DNA of 64,000 nucleotides from Sva-07 sp963715825. GTDB lineage: Bacteria; Actinomycetota; Acidimicrobiia; Acidimicrobiales; Ilumatobacteraceae. Under the pieces are notes generated by a model, which saw nothing but the letters and a program-made list of their open reading frames with translations, did no database searches and was not told the DNA's origin. The DNA lies in NCBI GenBank assembly GCA_963715825.1, contig CAVQSI010000002.1, forward strand, positions 262,919-326,918, written 5' to 3'. Position numbers and translations under genes: made by a program. Positions 50,253 to 58,996 of the stretch are shown one piece after another; position 1 is the first letter of the stretch; each line of letters opens with the position of its first letter.

Positions 50253-51494
50253 TCAGCCCGTGGCGCGAATCGCTGCGGCGAACGCGTGCGTCGCCTCCTT
50301 GACCTCGTCGGAGGTGACCACCAGCGGCGGCATCCACCGGATCGTGCGATTGCGGGTGCCGGCCAGCATCAGGATCAGCCGGTGCTCACGCAGGCAGTGT
50401 GCGACGATCGCTTCGGCGCGCTCGGGGTTGTCGAACTCGGTGGCGACCATCAGGCCGCGACCGCGCACGTACATCAGCGCTTGGTCGAGTTGCTGCATCT
50501 CGCGCAGTTCGTCGATCAGTTGGTTGCCGCGGGCGTGGACGTTGTCGAGGAAGCCCGGTGAGGTCAGCACGTCGATGGTCGCCAACGCAGCAGCGCACCC
50601 GATCGGGTTGCCGTTGGAGGATCCGCCCTGGCTGCCGACACGCCAGGACGCGTCGATCGACGCCCGCATCCCGAGCGCACCGAACGGGAACCCCGACGCG
50701 ATGCCCTTGGCCATGCAGAGCATGTCGGGCTCGACGCCGTGGGCATCGATGGCGAACATCTTGCCGGTGCGTCCGAAGCCGCTCTGGGTCTCGTCGGCGA
50801 CGAACAGGATCCCGTGGTCGCGACAGCGTTCGGCGAGCCCGGCGAGGAACGCCGCCGGCGTCGGGATGTAGCCGCGTTCACTGATGACCGGCTCGATGAC
50901 GATCGCCGCGATCTCGTCGGCGACGACCTGGGTCTGCAGGAGCCGGTCGAAGCCGCGCAGGGCGCCGCTGATCTCCGCCTCTTGATCGGAGGCGTGCGGG
51001 TCGGGGAACGGCGCAACGAAGACACCCGGCGGGAACGGGCCGTAGCCGGCACGGTCGATCGCACGCGCTGTCGACATCGCCATCGTGAGGTGAGTGCGGC
51101 CGTGGAAGGCGCCGTCGAACACGACGATGTTGTGGCGCCCGGTGGCGTGCTTGGCCACCTTGACGGCGACCTCGAGCACCTCGTCGCTCCCGTTGGCGAA
51201 GAAGAACGTGTCGATCGACGACGGGGTGATCTCGTCGAGCTTGGCCGCGAGCGGTTCGAGCAGGTCGTGGGTGTACACGTTCTGCTGCGCGTGGATGAAT
51301 CGGGCGGCCTGGTCCGCGATTGCCTGGACGACCTTCGGATGGCAGTGGCCCGTCGACGCAGCGGCGATGCCGGCGGTGAAATCGAGGTACTCGTTGCCGT
51401 CGACGTCGACCACCCGGCACCCGTGTCCGCTGACGACGTGGAGGTCGGTGGTCTTGGCCCAGACGTTCGACGTGTGCGAAACCGCTGAGGTCAT
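50253..51494 (-). CDS. Class III aminotransferase (GABA/ornithine-type)
   Basis: 413 residues. YLDFTAGIAAASTGHCHPKVVQAIADQ, FFFANGSDEVLEVAVKVAKHATGR, VFDGAFHGRT, LFVADETQSGFGRTGKMFA and the Schiff-base Lys in CMAKGIASGFPFGAL (about 263) are class III landmarks. The amino donor is not evident; 4-aminobutyrate, beta-alanine or ornithine enzymes all share these. It is flanked by a reductase and a MarR regulator on the same strand. Confidence 0.9.
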   Translation of the reverse strand: MTSAVSHTSNVWAKTTDLHVVSGHGCRVVDVDGNEYLDFTAGIAAASTGHCHPKVVQAIADQAARFIHAQQNVYTHDLLEPLAAKLDEITPSSIDTFFFANGSDEVLEVAVKVAKHATGRHNIVVFDGAFHGRTHLTMAMSTARAIDRAGYGPFPPGVFVAPFPDPHASDQEAEISGALRGFDRLLQTQVVADEIAAIVIEPVISERGYIPTPAAFLAGLAERCRDHGILFVADETQSGFGRTGKMFAIDAHGVEPDMLCMAKGIASGFPFGALGMRASIDASWRVGSQGGSSNGNPIGCAAALATIDVLTSPGFLDNVHARGNQLIDELREMQQLDQALMYVRGRGLMVATEFDNPERAEAIVAHCLREHRLILMLAGTRNRTIRWMPPLVVTSDEVKEATHAFAAAIRATG

Positions 51495-51503
51495 CGAACG
51501 AGC

Positions 51504-52763
51504 CTACGCGTCGAGCCCCGAGGTGGCCGCGACCGCATCGTCCCAGCTCGCCCGCTCGAGGAACAGCTTGCGCATGGGCATCACCCATCGCGGGGCGTTG
51601 ACGCCGAGTGCGCCGTGCAGCCGGCCCTCCCGTCCGAACAACGCCAGGAACTTGGCGTCGGCGACCGATCCGGCGACCACACGCACCTCGTCGTCGATCG
51701 ACGCTCGGCCGAGGAACTGGATGCGGTGCTCGAACTGGTCGCTCCAGAAGAACGGCAGCGGTTCGTAGGGGTCGAGGGCCTCGCCGGCGGCGACGTGGCG
51801 AAGGTTGTTGGCCACGTGGGCCCCCTGTTCGGCGGCGTTCGTCCAGTGTTCGACCCGCATCTCCTCCTCGAAGAGCCCGTTCGGCCAGCGTGCGACGTCG
51901 CCGGCGGCGAACACTCCGGGCACGGCCGCGCCGGAGACGTCGAGCGCATTGAGGTTCGCGTCGCACACGACGCCGTCGCGCAGGCGCAACCCGCTCCCCT
52001 CGAGCCACTGAGTGTTCGGGGTGACACCGATGCCGACGACCACGACGTCGGCGGGCACGACCTCTCCGCCGACGAGTCGGACGCCATCCTCGGTGAGTCC
52101 TTCGATGAAGACGCCGCAGCGGACGTCGACACCGTGGGCGCGGTGCAGATCGGCGATCGCTTCGCCCATCTCGGCGCCGAGACCGCGGATGAGCGGCGCG
52201 GAGGCGCCTTCGAGCACGACGACGTCGTTGCCCAGCGACTTCGCGGTGGCGGCCGCTTCGAGTCCGATGAAGCCGGCACCGATCACCACGACGCGCCGGC
52301 CACCCCCCGCGATCTCGGCGCGGAGACGGAGGGCGTCGTCGAGGGTGCGGAGTTCGTGGACATGATCGAAGGTGTCCTGGCCGGCGAGCCGGCGAGGGTG
52401 CGCGCCGGTGGCGATCACGATGCCGTCGAAGCCGATGATCGAGCCGTCGGCGAGCCCGAGTTCGCGCGCTCGAAGGTCGAGCGAGGTCGCCGCAGCGCCG
52501 AGGCGCCACTCGACGTCGAGGTCGTCGAAGACGTCGGGTTGGCGGAGATGGATGCGGTGCGGCTCCCACTCGCCCGAGAGCAACTTCTTCGACAGCGGCG
52601 GGCGGTCGTAGGGCCGGTGCACCTCGTCGCCGACCACCACGATCGACGTGGCGACGTCGTGCTGACGCAGCGTCTCGGCCGCCCGGAGTCCGGCGAGGGA
52701 CGCGCCCACGACGATCACCTGTGCGAGTGGCTCGAAGGACATCGTGGCGTCGCTGTCGGTCAT
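51504..52763 (-). CDS. FAD-dependent ferredoxin reductase-like oxidoreductase
   Basis: 419 residues from ATG 52763. The FAD-binding segment VIVVGASLAGLRAAETLR (GASLAG in place of GxGxxG), RPPLSKKLL, the NAD-binding VVVIGAGFIGLEAAATA and GVFAAGDVARW identify the rubredoxin/ferredoxin reductase family with a reductase C-domain (ADAKFLALFGREGRL). It probably passes electrons from NADH to a ferredoxin for a P450 or dioxygenase; none is in the window. It overlaps no neighbour but is nine bases upstream of the aminotransferase. Confidence 0.9.
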   Translation of the reverse strand: MTDSDATMSFEPLAQVIVVGASLAGLRAAETLRQHDVATSIVVVGDEVHRPYDRPPLSKKLLSGEWEPHRIHLRQPDVFDDLDVEWRLGAAATSLDLRARELGLADGSIIGFDGIVIATGAHPRRLAGQDTFDHVHELRTLDDALRLRAEIAGGGRRVVVIGAGFIGLEAAATAKSLGNDVVVLEGASAPLIRGLGAEMGEAIADLHRAHGVDVRCGVFIEGLTEDGVRLVGGEVVPADVVVVGIGVTPNTQWLEGSGLRLRDGVVCDANLNALDVSGAAVPGVFAAGDVARWPNGLFEEEMRVEHWTNAAEQGAHVANNLRHVAAGEALDPYEPLPFFWSDQFEHRIQFLGRASIDDEVRVVAGSVADAKFLALFGREGRLHGALGVNAPRWVMPMRKLFLERASWDDAVAATSGLDA

Positions 52764-52841
52764 CGCCCAACGATGCCATGCTTTCCCGATCGCAATGAAG
52801 CTCACTCGAACACTGCTCGGCCACCCAAGTAGCGTTCGGGC

Positions 52842-53300
52842 ATGCCTTCCGCCTCGGCCGACGACCCACGGCCGCCGACTTCGCCGTCGACGCCCCTGCC
52901 GACCGCCACTGCGGTCAACGAGATGATCGAGCAGCTCTTCCCGGGTTCGAACAACACCTGCGACTCGATCGGCGCCGACTTCGCCGTCGCCCGACGCGAG
53001 ATCTCCGACGAGGAACTCCGCCCTGGGGCGTTCGTGTCGGGCCCGGCGCAGTTCGGCCTCGCCGATGCCGCGCTGTGGTACCTCGTGTTCGGCGCGACGG
53101 GCAGGATCGAGCCGATGGCGCTGACGTCGGAGTTGTCGATCCGGTTCCTGCGACCGGCGCAAGGCAAGGTGCTGTGGGCGAAGGCGACGCTCGACGTGGC
53201 CGGTCGCCGCAACGTGGTGGGCACCGTCCGGGTGTGGTGCGACGATCGAACCCACAAGCCGTCGGCCACGGCGCAGGGCACCTACGTGCTGCCGCTGTGA
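52842..53300 (+). CDS. PaaI-type thioesterase (hotdog fold)
   Basis: 152 residues. GPAQFGLADAALWYLVFGATG and the strand pattern TSELSIRFLRPAQGKVLWAKATLDVAGRRNVVGTVRVW are those of hotdog-fold thioesterases. It would hydrolyse an acyl- or aryl-CoA. Overlaps the next gene by four bases (GTGA), starting a three-gene operon. Confidence 0.82.
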   Translation: MPSASADDPRPPTSPSTPLPTATAVNEMIEQLFPGSNNTCDSIGADFAVARREISDEELRPGAFVSGPAQFGLADAALWYLVFGATGRIEPMALTSELSIRFLRPAQGKVLWAKATLDVAGRRNVVGTVRVWCDDRTHKPSATAQGTYVLPL

Positions 53301-53728
53301 GTCCCGACGACCGCCCCTCGCGTTTTCATCTGGCGATGCCGGTGCACGACCTCGACGCAGCGCGTGCCTTCTACGGCGACGTGCTCGGCTGTCGCGAAGG
53401 GCGCAGCGCCGATGCGTGGGTCGACTTCGATCTGTTCGGCCATCAGTTCGTGGCGCACCTCGATGCGTCGTTGCAGCCCTCCACGCTGTCCAACCCGGTG
53501 GACGGACACGACGTGCCGGTGCCGCACTTCGGGGTGCTGTTGACCCCGGCCGACTGGAGCGAGTTGGCCGACCGGTTGCGCGGGCATGGCGTGGCGTTCG
53601 TGATCGAGCCGCACACCCGTTTCGCTGGACAGGTGGGCGAGCAGTCGACGATGTTCCTGCTCGATCCGTCGGGCAACGCGCTCGAGTTCAAGGCGTTTGC
53701 CGACGACGACCAGGTGTTCGCACGTTGA
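53297..53728 (+). CDS. VOC (glyoxalase-fold) protein
   Basis: 143 residues from GTG 53297. RFHLAMPVHDLDAARAFYGDVLGCREG with a His metal ligand and the second half QSTMFLLDPSGNALEFKAF with a Glu ligand show the paired beta-alpha-beta-beta-beta fold of the VOC superfamily (glyoxalase I, dioxygenases). Substrate is unknown. The stop overlaps the TTG of the methylase gene. Confidence 0.88.
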   Translation: MSPDDRPSRFHLAMPVHDLDAARAFYGDVLGCREGRSADAWVDFDLFGHQFVAHLDASLQPSTLSNPVDGHDVPVPHFGVLLTPADWSELADRLRGHGVAFVIEPHTRFAGQVGEQSTMFLLDPSGNALEFKAFADDDQVFAR

Positions 53729-54534
53729 CCACGACCGTCGTCGAGCGCGCCGACGACGCACGCCTCGACGACTACCGCTCGCTCAACGATCAAGCCTTTC
53801 GTCGCCGCTACGAAGGCGACGACACCTTCATCGTCGAGGGCTACGTGGCGATCGACCGGTTGATCGAGTCGGGCCACGAGGTCCGGTCGGTGCTCCTCGC
53901 TCCGTCACGCGTCGAGCGGTTCGCCGACAACGCCGCCACGTTGACGGCCAGCGGCGTCGAGGTGTTCGTCGCGGATCGCGACGTGATGGCGGACGTGGTC
54001 GGGTTCGATCTGCATCGCGGCGTGCTCGCATGCGCCCGGCGCCGACCGCTCGCGAGCATCGGCGAACTGCTCGACGGCGCGCGTCGGATCGCGGTGCTCG
54101 AGGGCTTGAACGACAACGAGAACCTCGGAGCGATCGCCCGAGCCGCCAAGGCGTTCGGTGTCGACGGGCTGCTGCTCGACCCCACGTGCACCGATCCGTA
54201 CAGTCGCCGGACCGTGCGGGTGAGCATGGGTGAGGTCTTGAGCCTGCCGATCTCGCGGGCGTCGACAGACGCGTGGCCTGCGGTGTTGCGCGAGGTGAGC
54301 GGCGCCGGCTTCGAGGTGTGGGCGATGACGCCCGCGACGTCCGCCGACGACCTGTGGAGCCTGACTCCGCCCGATCGAGTCGCCGTGGTCCTCGGCGCCG
54401 AGGGCCCCGGCCTGAGCCGGGCGGCACTCGCCGGTGCCGACCGCAGGGTCCGGATCCCCATCAGCAACCGCGTCGACTCGCTCAACGTCGGCCAAGCCGC
54501 CGCCGTCACCTTCGCGGCCCTGGCGCGCCCCTGA
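53725..54534 (+). CDS. TrmH/SpoU-family RNA 2'-O-methyltransferase
   Basis: 269 residues starting at TTG 53725, coupled to the VOC stop. An N-terminal substrate-binding domain is followed by the SPOUT knot motifs: LEGLNDNENLGAIARAAKAFGVDGLLLDP, VLGAEGPGLS and IPISNRVDSLNVGQAAAV. It methylates a ribose in tRNA or rRNA; the target is not clear from sequence. An alternative start would shorten the N-domain. Confidence 0.9.
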   Translation: MTTTVVERADDARLDDYRSLNDQAFRRRYEGDDTFIVEGYVAIDRLIESGHEVRSVLLAPSRVERFADNAATLTASGVEVFVADRDVMADVVGFDLHRGVLACARRRPLASIGELLDGARRIAVLEGLNDNENLGAIARAAKAFGVDGLLLDPTCTDPYSRRTVRVSMGEVLSLPISRASTDAWPAVLREVSGAGFEVWAMTPATSADDLWSLTPPDRVAVVLGAEGPGLSRAALAGADRRVRIPISNRVDSLNVGQAAAVTFAALARP

Positions 54535-54947
54535 GCTGGGGAGACTCGCGAGATTCTCTGCAGCTTGGTGCTCACGCCGCGACGGTCTGACGTGCGATCG
54601 AATGGGGGTCGCTCACGGTGCCAGCGAGCACGAGCGAGTTCGGAGCTCGTGTCGAACGCTAGGCAGAAGCGCGAGACATCGGACTGTTAGAACTGCTGCG
54701 CTGGTCCGCGTGCCTGCTCGAAGTGTCGAGGCTGAGCGACGAGCATTCACGACGTCGAGCACGTGTGAGTTCTTCGACGAACTCACCAGCGGATGCATGG
54801 CGCTGACGCACATCTGCGGACACTCGGAACGGCGCGAACGGATCGCATCGAAGCAGCCGCGGCTGCTCGGGCACGAGACCGATCTCGACGCTCGCAGACC
54901 GCGCCCGGACCTCCCTGGCGCTCCCCTGGGCGCTCCCCGGACGCGGC
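54535..54947. other. Gene-free stretch after the RNA methylase gene
   Basis: No convincing gene, RNA or repeat is seen. Reading frames here have poor third-position GC bias and no domain resemblance. A short repeat (GGCGCTCCCCTGG) occurs near 54918-54941. Confidence 0.5.
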
Positions 54948-54978
54948 GGTGCGGACGGGTGGGGGACCCGTCCGCACC
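54948..54978. terminator. Perfect 13-bp hairpin, likely terminator of the MMPL gene
   Basis: GGTGCGGACGGGT (54948-54960) pairs perfectly with ACCCGTCCGCACC (54966-54978) across GGGGG. It lies about 50 bases past the MMPL stop (minus strand) and also downstream of the methylase gene, so it could serve both directions. Confidence 0.75.
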
Positions 54979-55025
54979 GGTTCAGCCGAGGTGATCGGAG
55001 AAACCTCGACGACCTCGAGCGCCCG

Positions 55026-57212
55026 TCAGTGGGCGAACTTCACGTTCGGCAGGATGCGATCCATCCAGCGCGGCAGCCACCACGCCTTGTTGCCGATGAT
55101 GTAGAGCGTTGCCGGAACGAGCACCAACCGGATCAGGAAGGCATCGAGCAACACGGCGGTGCCGAGGATGAGACCCATCTCCTTCATCGGCAGCGTGCCG
55201 GCGATGGCGAAGGTGTAGAACACCGCGATCATGACGCCGGCGGCTGCCACGATCGGGCGGCCGACGTGGCTCAGTGATCCCCGCACCGCCTCGGCAGCAT
55301 CGCCGGAGCGTTCGAAGTGCTCACGGGTCGAGGCCAGGAGGAACACCGTGTAGTCCATCGAGATGGCGAACACGAGGGCGAAGAAGAACAGCGGCGCCCA
55401 CGAGGTGAGATAGCCCTGACTCTCGAAGCTCAGCAACCCGGCTCCGATGCCGTTCTGGAACACCAGCGCACCGACTCCGAACGCTGCGGCGACCGACAAC
55501 AGGTTGAAGATCACGCCGACGAAGGCAACGATGACCGCTTGCAGGGCGATCATCAGCAAGATGAAGCCGAGCACCAGGACGACGCCCATCACGAGCGGCG
55601 CCTTCTGCGACAGCGTCTGGTCGAGGTCGTAGTTCTCGGCGACCGGGCCACCGACGAGCACGCCGTCGGGCAACTCGGTCCGCAGTGCGGGAATGAGCTC
55701 CAGCGCCTCGTCGGACGACGGGTCGTAGGCACCAACGGCCTGGATGATGCTCGCACCCTCCATGCCCGGCGACGGTGGGAAGGCCATGACGATGCCCTCG
55801 GTGGCCATCACCTGGTCGGCAACGGCTTGCGCATCGCCGTCGGCGGGGACGATCACCTGGATGGGACCAGGACCACCGGGGCCGAAGCCGTCGGCGATCA
55901 TGTCGTAGCCCTGACGGGCCTGCTCGTCCTCGGGGAGGACGGTGATGCCGGGCATCCCGGTCTTGAGACCGAGCAGCGGCAGCGCCAGTGCGAGCAGCAC
56001 CACGACGGCACCGATCGCAACGATCACCTTGCGGGCCTGGATCCGATCGGCGAGCTTCGCGAAGAACTCGCTGTGGTGGTCACCCTTGCGGTACCAGGGC
56101 AGCGCGAACTTGTCGATGCCAGGGCCGAGCAGGGCAGGGAGCAGGGTGAGGGCGGCGAGCAGGACGAAGCCGACCGACAACATCATGCCGGCCGCCATCG
56201 AACGGAACGCCGGGATCGGGACGAGGAGGACCGCCGAGAGGCTGACCAACACGGTGATGCCCGAGAAGAGCACGGCCTTGCCGGCGGTGTCCATGGCGAT
56301 GCCGGCCGCGTGTTGCGGATCCTCGGGGTGAGCATGCAGCGCCGCTCGGTAGCGGGTGACGATGAACAGTGCGTAGTCGATGCCGAGTGCGAGCGCGAAC
56401 ATCATGGCGAAGTTCAACGTCCAGATCGACAGGTCGGTGACTTGGGTGATGCCGAACAGCACGCCCATCGAGGCGAGCAGCCCAGCGGCGGTGAGCAGGA
56501 GGGGAAGGCCGGCAGCAGCGAGCGTGCCGAACGCCATCACCAGGATCACGGCAGTCACGGGCCAGGTGAGGATCTCGGCTTTCAGCATGCCCTCGCGGTT
56601 GACGGCGTTGAAGTCGTCCCAGAACGCGGGCGAACCCGTCAGGGCCACCGAGATCTCGTCGCCGGCGACCTCGCGTGAGAGATCACCGATGTCGTCGCCG
56701 AGACGCTCGGCGGCGCGAACGGCCTCGGTGGGATCGACGTTGGCCCCGGCTTGGATCATGACGGTTTGACCGTCCATGCCCGGCTGTGGCGGCATCGGCT
56801 GGCCGAAGCCCTCCTCGGTACCGATCAGTGCGTTGACGTCGGCGACCACCTGCTGGAACGCCGGATCGTCGATCGGTGTGGACTGACTCTGGATCACGAC
56901 GACCGCCGACTGCGATGACAGACCGCCGAACTGCTCGTCGATGACGTCACGGGCGGCGAGCGACTCGCTGCCGTTGACCTCCCACATGGCACCCGAGAGC
57001 GCGTGCTCGAGTCGGGGTGCGAACACACCCAGGCCGATGGCGAGAACTGCCCACGTGAGGATCACCAGCTTGCGGTGTCCATGTGCCCATCGACCCATCC
57101 GGGCCAACGGCGGGTGCACGACGTCGGTGTCCATGTCGTCGTGGTGAACCAACGGTTGATGCTCATGTAGTGATGAATCGGACAGTGGTGGCGGTTCGAG
57201 GTCGGTACTCAT
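55026..57212 (-). CDS. MMPL/RND-family membrane transporter
   Basis: 728 residues with two six-helix bundles separated by large extracellular loops. The MMPL proton-relay helices read LALGIDYALFIVTRYR and FAISMDYTVFLLASTREHFERSG; Gly-Pro-rich helices and the SSD-like segments match the family. It exports lipids or hydrophobic compounds, driven by the proton gradient. The His-rich N-terminus (HEHQPLVHHDDMDTD) is unusual. An ArsR regulator precedes it by 56 bases on the same strand. Confidence 0.93.
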   Translation of the reverse strand: MSTDLEPPPLSDSSLHEHQPLVHHDDMDTDVVHPPLARMGRWAHGHRKLVILTWAVLAIGLGVFAPRLEHALSGAMWEVNGSESLAARDVIDEQFGGLSSQSAVVVIQSQSTPIDDPAFQQVVADVNALIGTEEGFGQPMPPQPGMDGQTVMIQAGANVDPTEAVRAAERLGDDIGDLSREVAGDEISVALTGSPAFWDDFNAVNREGMLKAEILTWPVTAVILVMAFGTLAAAGLPLLLTAAGLLASMGVLFGITQVTDLSIWTLNFAMMFALALGIDYALFIVTRYRAALHAHPEDPQHAAGIAMDTAGKAVLFSGITVLVSLSAVLLVPIPAFRSMAAGMMLSVGFVLLAALTLLPALLGPGIDKFALPWYRKGDHHSEFFAKLADRIQARKVIVAIGAVVVLLALALPLLGLKTGMPGITVLPEDEQARQGYDMIADGFGPGGPGPIQVIVPADGDAQAVADQVMATEGIVMAFPPSPGMEGASIIQAVGAYDPSSDEALELIPALRTELPDGVLVGGPVAENYDLDQTLSQKAPLVMGVVLVLGFILLMIALQAVIVAFVGVIFNLLSVAAAFGVGALVFQNGIGAGLLSFESQGYLTSWAPLFFFALVFAISMDYTVFLLASTREHFERSGDAAEAVRGSLSHVGRPIVAAAGVMIAVFYTFAIAGTLPMKEMGLILGTAVLLDAFLIRLVLVPATLYIIGNKAWWLPRWMDRILPNVKFAH

Positions 57213-57268
57213 GTCTGGCTGCTTTCTGGGTGCGGGTGGGTGGGTGTGGAGGAGAAGAGGCGTCGAGG

Positions 57269-57598
57269 TCAGACGGCGAACGTGCGAGCGTCGTCGGCGA
57301 CCTGCTCGCGCAGGCGGTCACAGACAATGGCGCAGACGGGCATCAGGCTGGGATCGGTGACCGAATAGAAGGCCGCGGTGCCCTCGGTGCGTCGCGTCAC
57401 GATCCTCGCATCATGGAGGATGCGCAGATGCTTGGAGACGTTGGCCTGGCTGGTGCCCAGCCGGTCGACCAGCTGCCCGACGTTCTGTTCACCGTCGTCG
57501 AGCAGCGTGCGGATGATCCCGAGGCGTGTGGCGTCGCCCAGGACGCGGAAGCGTTCGGCGACGTGTTCGAGCAGTTCAGCAGGGAGTGCCTTCGGCAT
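57269..57598 (-). CDS. ArsR-family transcriptional repressor
   Basis: 109 residues. The winged helix (LLEHVAERFRVLGDATRLGIIRTLLDDGEQNVGQLVDRLGTSQANVSKHLRILHDARIVTRRTEGTAAFYSV) is typical ArsR. The usual metal motif ELCVCDL in helix 3 is absent; three Cys/His candidates near the C-terminus (VCAIVCD) might bind metal or a thiol signal. An inverted repeat covers its promoter. It probably represses itself and the MMPL transporter. Confidence 0.92.
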   Translation of the reverse strand: MPKALPAELLEHVAERFRVLGDATRLGIIRTLLDDGEQNVGQLVDRLGTSQANVSKHLRILHDARIVTRRTEGTAAFYSVTDPSLMPVCAIVCDRLREQVADDARTFAV

Positions 57599-57605
57599 AG
57601 GTCAG

Positions 57606-57643
57606 CACTCTATAACTATCGAGTGATGAATGCAACACTCGAT
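57606..57643. promoter_or_regulatory. Inverted repeats in the ArsR-MMPL promoter region
   Basis: ATCGAGTG (57618-57625) and CACTCGAT (57636-57643) form a perfect 8-base inverted repeat; CACTC at 57606 gives a third half-site. The minus-strand promoter-like bases TTGCAT and TATAGA lie within it. The methyltransferase on the + strand begins 28 bases away, so one repressor could control both. Confidence 0.65.
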
Positions 57644-57671
57644 GTCCAGCAGCAGATGTCACACTGGGTCG

Positions 57672-58304
57672 ATGATCGAGCGGCTGGCGGACCATTCCTC
57701 GACGAGCGACCCTGAACCATTCGCGGGACCGGACAACCCGATGCGGATGCTGACGCGAGCGGTCGCGCTCGGCGAGCCGTGGACCCAGGACGACGCCGAC
57801 CGTGTCGCTGCACTGTTCGACGGGATGGCCGAGGGGTGGTCCGCCGACCACGTCGACGACACGAAGGCGGCTCCGGTGCTCGATGCGCTCGACCGCGGTG
57901 GGGTCCCGATCGACGGCGACTGGCTGGAGCTCGGCTCGGGCACCGGCGCCGGGACTCGCCTGCTGTCCGGCGTGGTCGGATCACTCGTCGCGACCGACCT
58001 GTCGGCGGAAATGCTGCGACACGCCCCCGGAGAACTGGCGCCACGGGTGCACGCCGACGCTTCGGTGTTGCCGTTCCGGACGGATGCGTTCGACGCCGTG
58101 CTGATGATCAACATGCTGCTGTTCCCGAACGAGGTCGAGCGGATCCTTCGCCCGGGCGGCTCGATCGTGTGGGTCAACACGCTGGGCGACCAGACGCCGA
58201 TCCACCTGCCGCCCGACGACGTGATCCGAGCGCTTCCCGGGAGCTGGAGCGGGTACACGGCGCGGGCGGGCACCGGATTCTGGTTGAGCGCCCGGCGACG
58301 CTGA
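57672..58304 (+). CDS. Class I SAM-dependent methyltransferase
   Basis: 210 residues from ATG 57672 (MIERLADHSS); an ATG 42 bases earlier overlaps the operator. Motif I is WLELGSGTGAGTRLL, the acidic end of strand 2 is LVATDLSAEML, and the motif III region is AVLMINMLLFPNEVERILRPGGSIVWV. The substrate is unknown. Divergent from arsR. Confidence 0.88.
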   Translation: MIERLADHSSTSDPEPFAGPDNPMRMLTRAVALGEPWTQDDADRVAALFDGMAEGWSADHVDDTKAAPVLDALDRGGVPIDGDWLELGSGTGAGTRLLSGVVGSLVATDLSAEMLRHAPGELAPRVHADASVLPFRTDAFDAVLMINMLLFPNEVERILRPGGSIVWVNTLGDQTPIHLPPDDVIRALPGSWSGYTARAGTGFWLSARRR

Positions 58305-58319
58305 CGGGCCCGAAAACGA

Positions 58320-58351
58320 CGAATGCCCCCGGATCGCTCCGGGGGCATTCG
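58320..58351. terminator. Strong bidirectional terminator
   Basis: CGAATGCCCCCGGA (58320-58333) pairs perfectly with TCCGGGGGCATTCG (58338-58351) around TCGC, between convergent genes. Confidence 0.88.
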
Positions 58352-58365
58352 TGCAATTCGTCGGG

Positions 58366-58659
58366 TCAGTCGGCGGATTCGGAGACTTCCTCACGCGGTT
58401 CGGGGGCTTCCCCGAGGCCGAGTTCGGCGAAGATCTCCGCCTTGCGGAACTCGAAGTCGTCCTCTTCGACGTCGCCTGCTGCGAACTTCTCGTTCAACAG
58501 GCGGAACTCCTCGAGCAGCGCATCCTCGTCGGGGCCGTCTTCGACGTCCTCCTCGGAGTCCGAGGACTTGCCGTGTCGAACGGCGAGTTTCTCGGCCTTG
58601 CGCTCTTTCTTACGGAGCTCTCGTTGACGCTTCTGGTAGGACTGTGGACTTCGAGCCAA
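58366..58659 (-). CDS. Small highly charged protein downstream of a cold-shock gene
   Basis: 97 residues. The N-terminus is basic (MARSPQSYQKRQRELRKKERKAEKLAVRHGK), the centre acidic (SDSEEDVEDGPDEDALLEEF) and the C-terminus helical. No Cys or membrane segment. It follows the cold-shock gene by 13 bases on the same strand; the pairing suggests a nucleic-acid or ribosome-related accessory role (inference). Family not recognised. Confidence 0.75.
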   Translation of the reverse strand: MARSPQSYQKRQRELRKKERKAEKLAVRHGKSSDSEEDVEDGPDEDALLEEFRLLNEKFAAGDVEEDDFEFRKAEIFAELGLGEAPEPREEVSESAD

Positions 58660-58672
58660 TCGAAACGCCTCC

Positions 58673-58873
58673 TCAGACGACTTTGACGTCGACCGCTTCG
58701 GGGCCCTTACGGCCCGCAGCGATCTCGAACTCGACGGTGTCGCCGTCGTTCAGCGACCGGCGACCCGATCCCTGGATGTTCGAGTAATGCACGAAGACGT
58801 CGTCGCCGTCGTCGCGAGAGATGAAACCAAAGCCCTTCTCGTCATTGAAGAACTTCACTGTACCTGTGGCCAT
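58673..58873 (-). CDS. Cold-shock protein (CspA family)
   Basis: 66 residues from ATG 58873: MATGTVKFFNDEKGFGFISRDDGDDVFVHYSNIQG. The RNA-binding motifs KGFGFI and VFVHYS are intact. It binds single-stranded RNA/DNA and melts structure at low temperature. A reading frame 27 codons longer exists but crosses the leader. Confidence 0.95.
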   Translation of the reverse strand: MATGTVKFFNDEKGFGFISRDDGDDVFVHYSNIQGSGRRSLNDGDTVEFEIAAGRKGPEAVDVKVV

Positions 58874-58996
58874 TTCGGCTCCTTGTTGAAATCGGAGCCA
58901 CCGTTGACTCACGTTTACAGGGGTCAGACTAGTGACGGTTGTGCGATTGTCCACCGCGGGACCCGCGCAACGATGCCGCAGCGATCGGGCGCGGCA

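Noticed and set aside
54434..54994. 186-residue + strand frame after the RNA methylase
   Set aside because: Weak codon bias, no domain, and its start lies inside the methylase gene.
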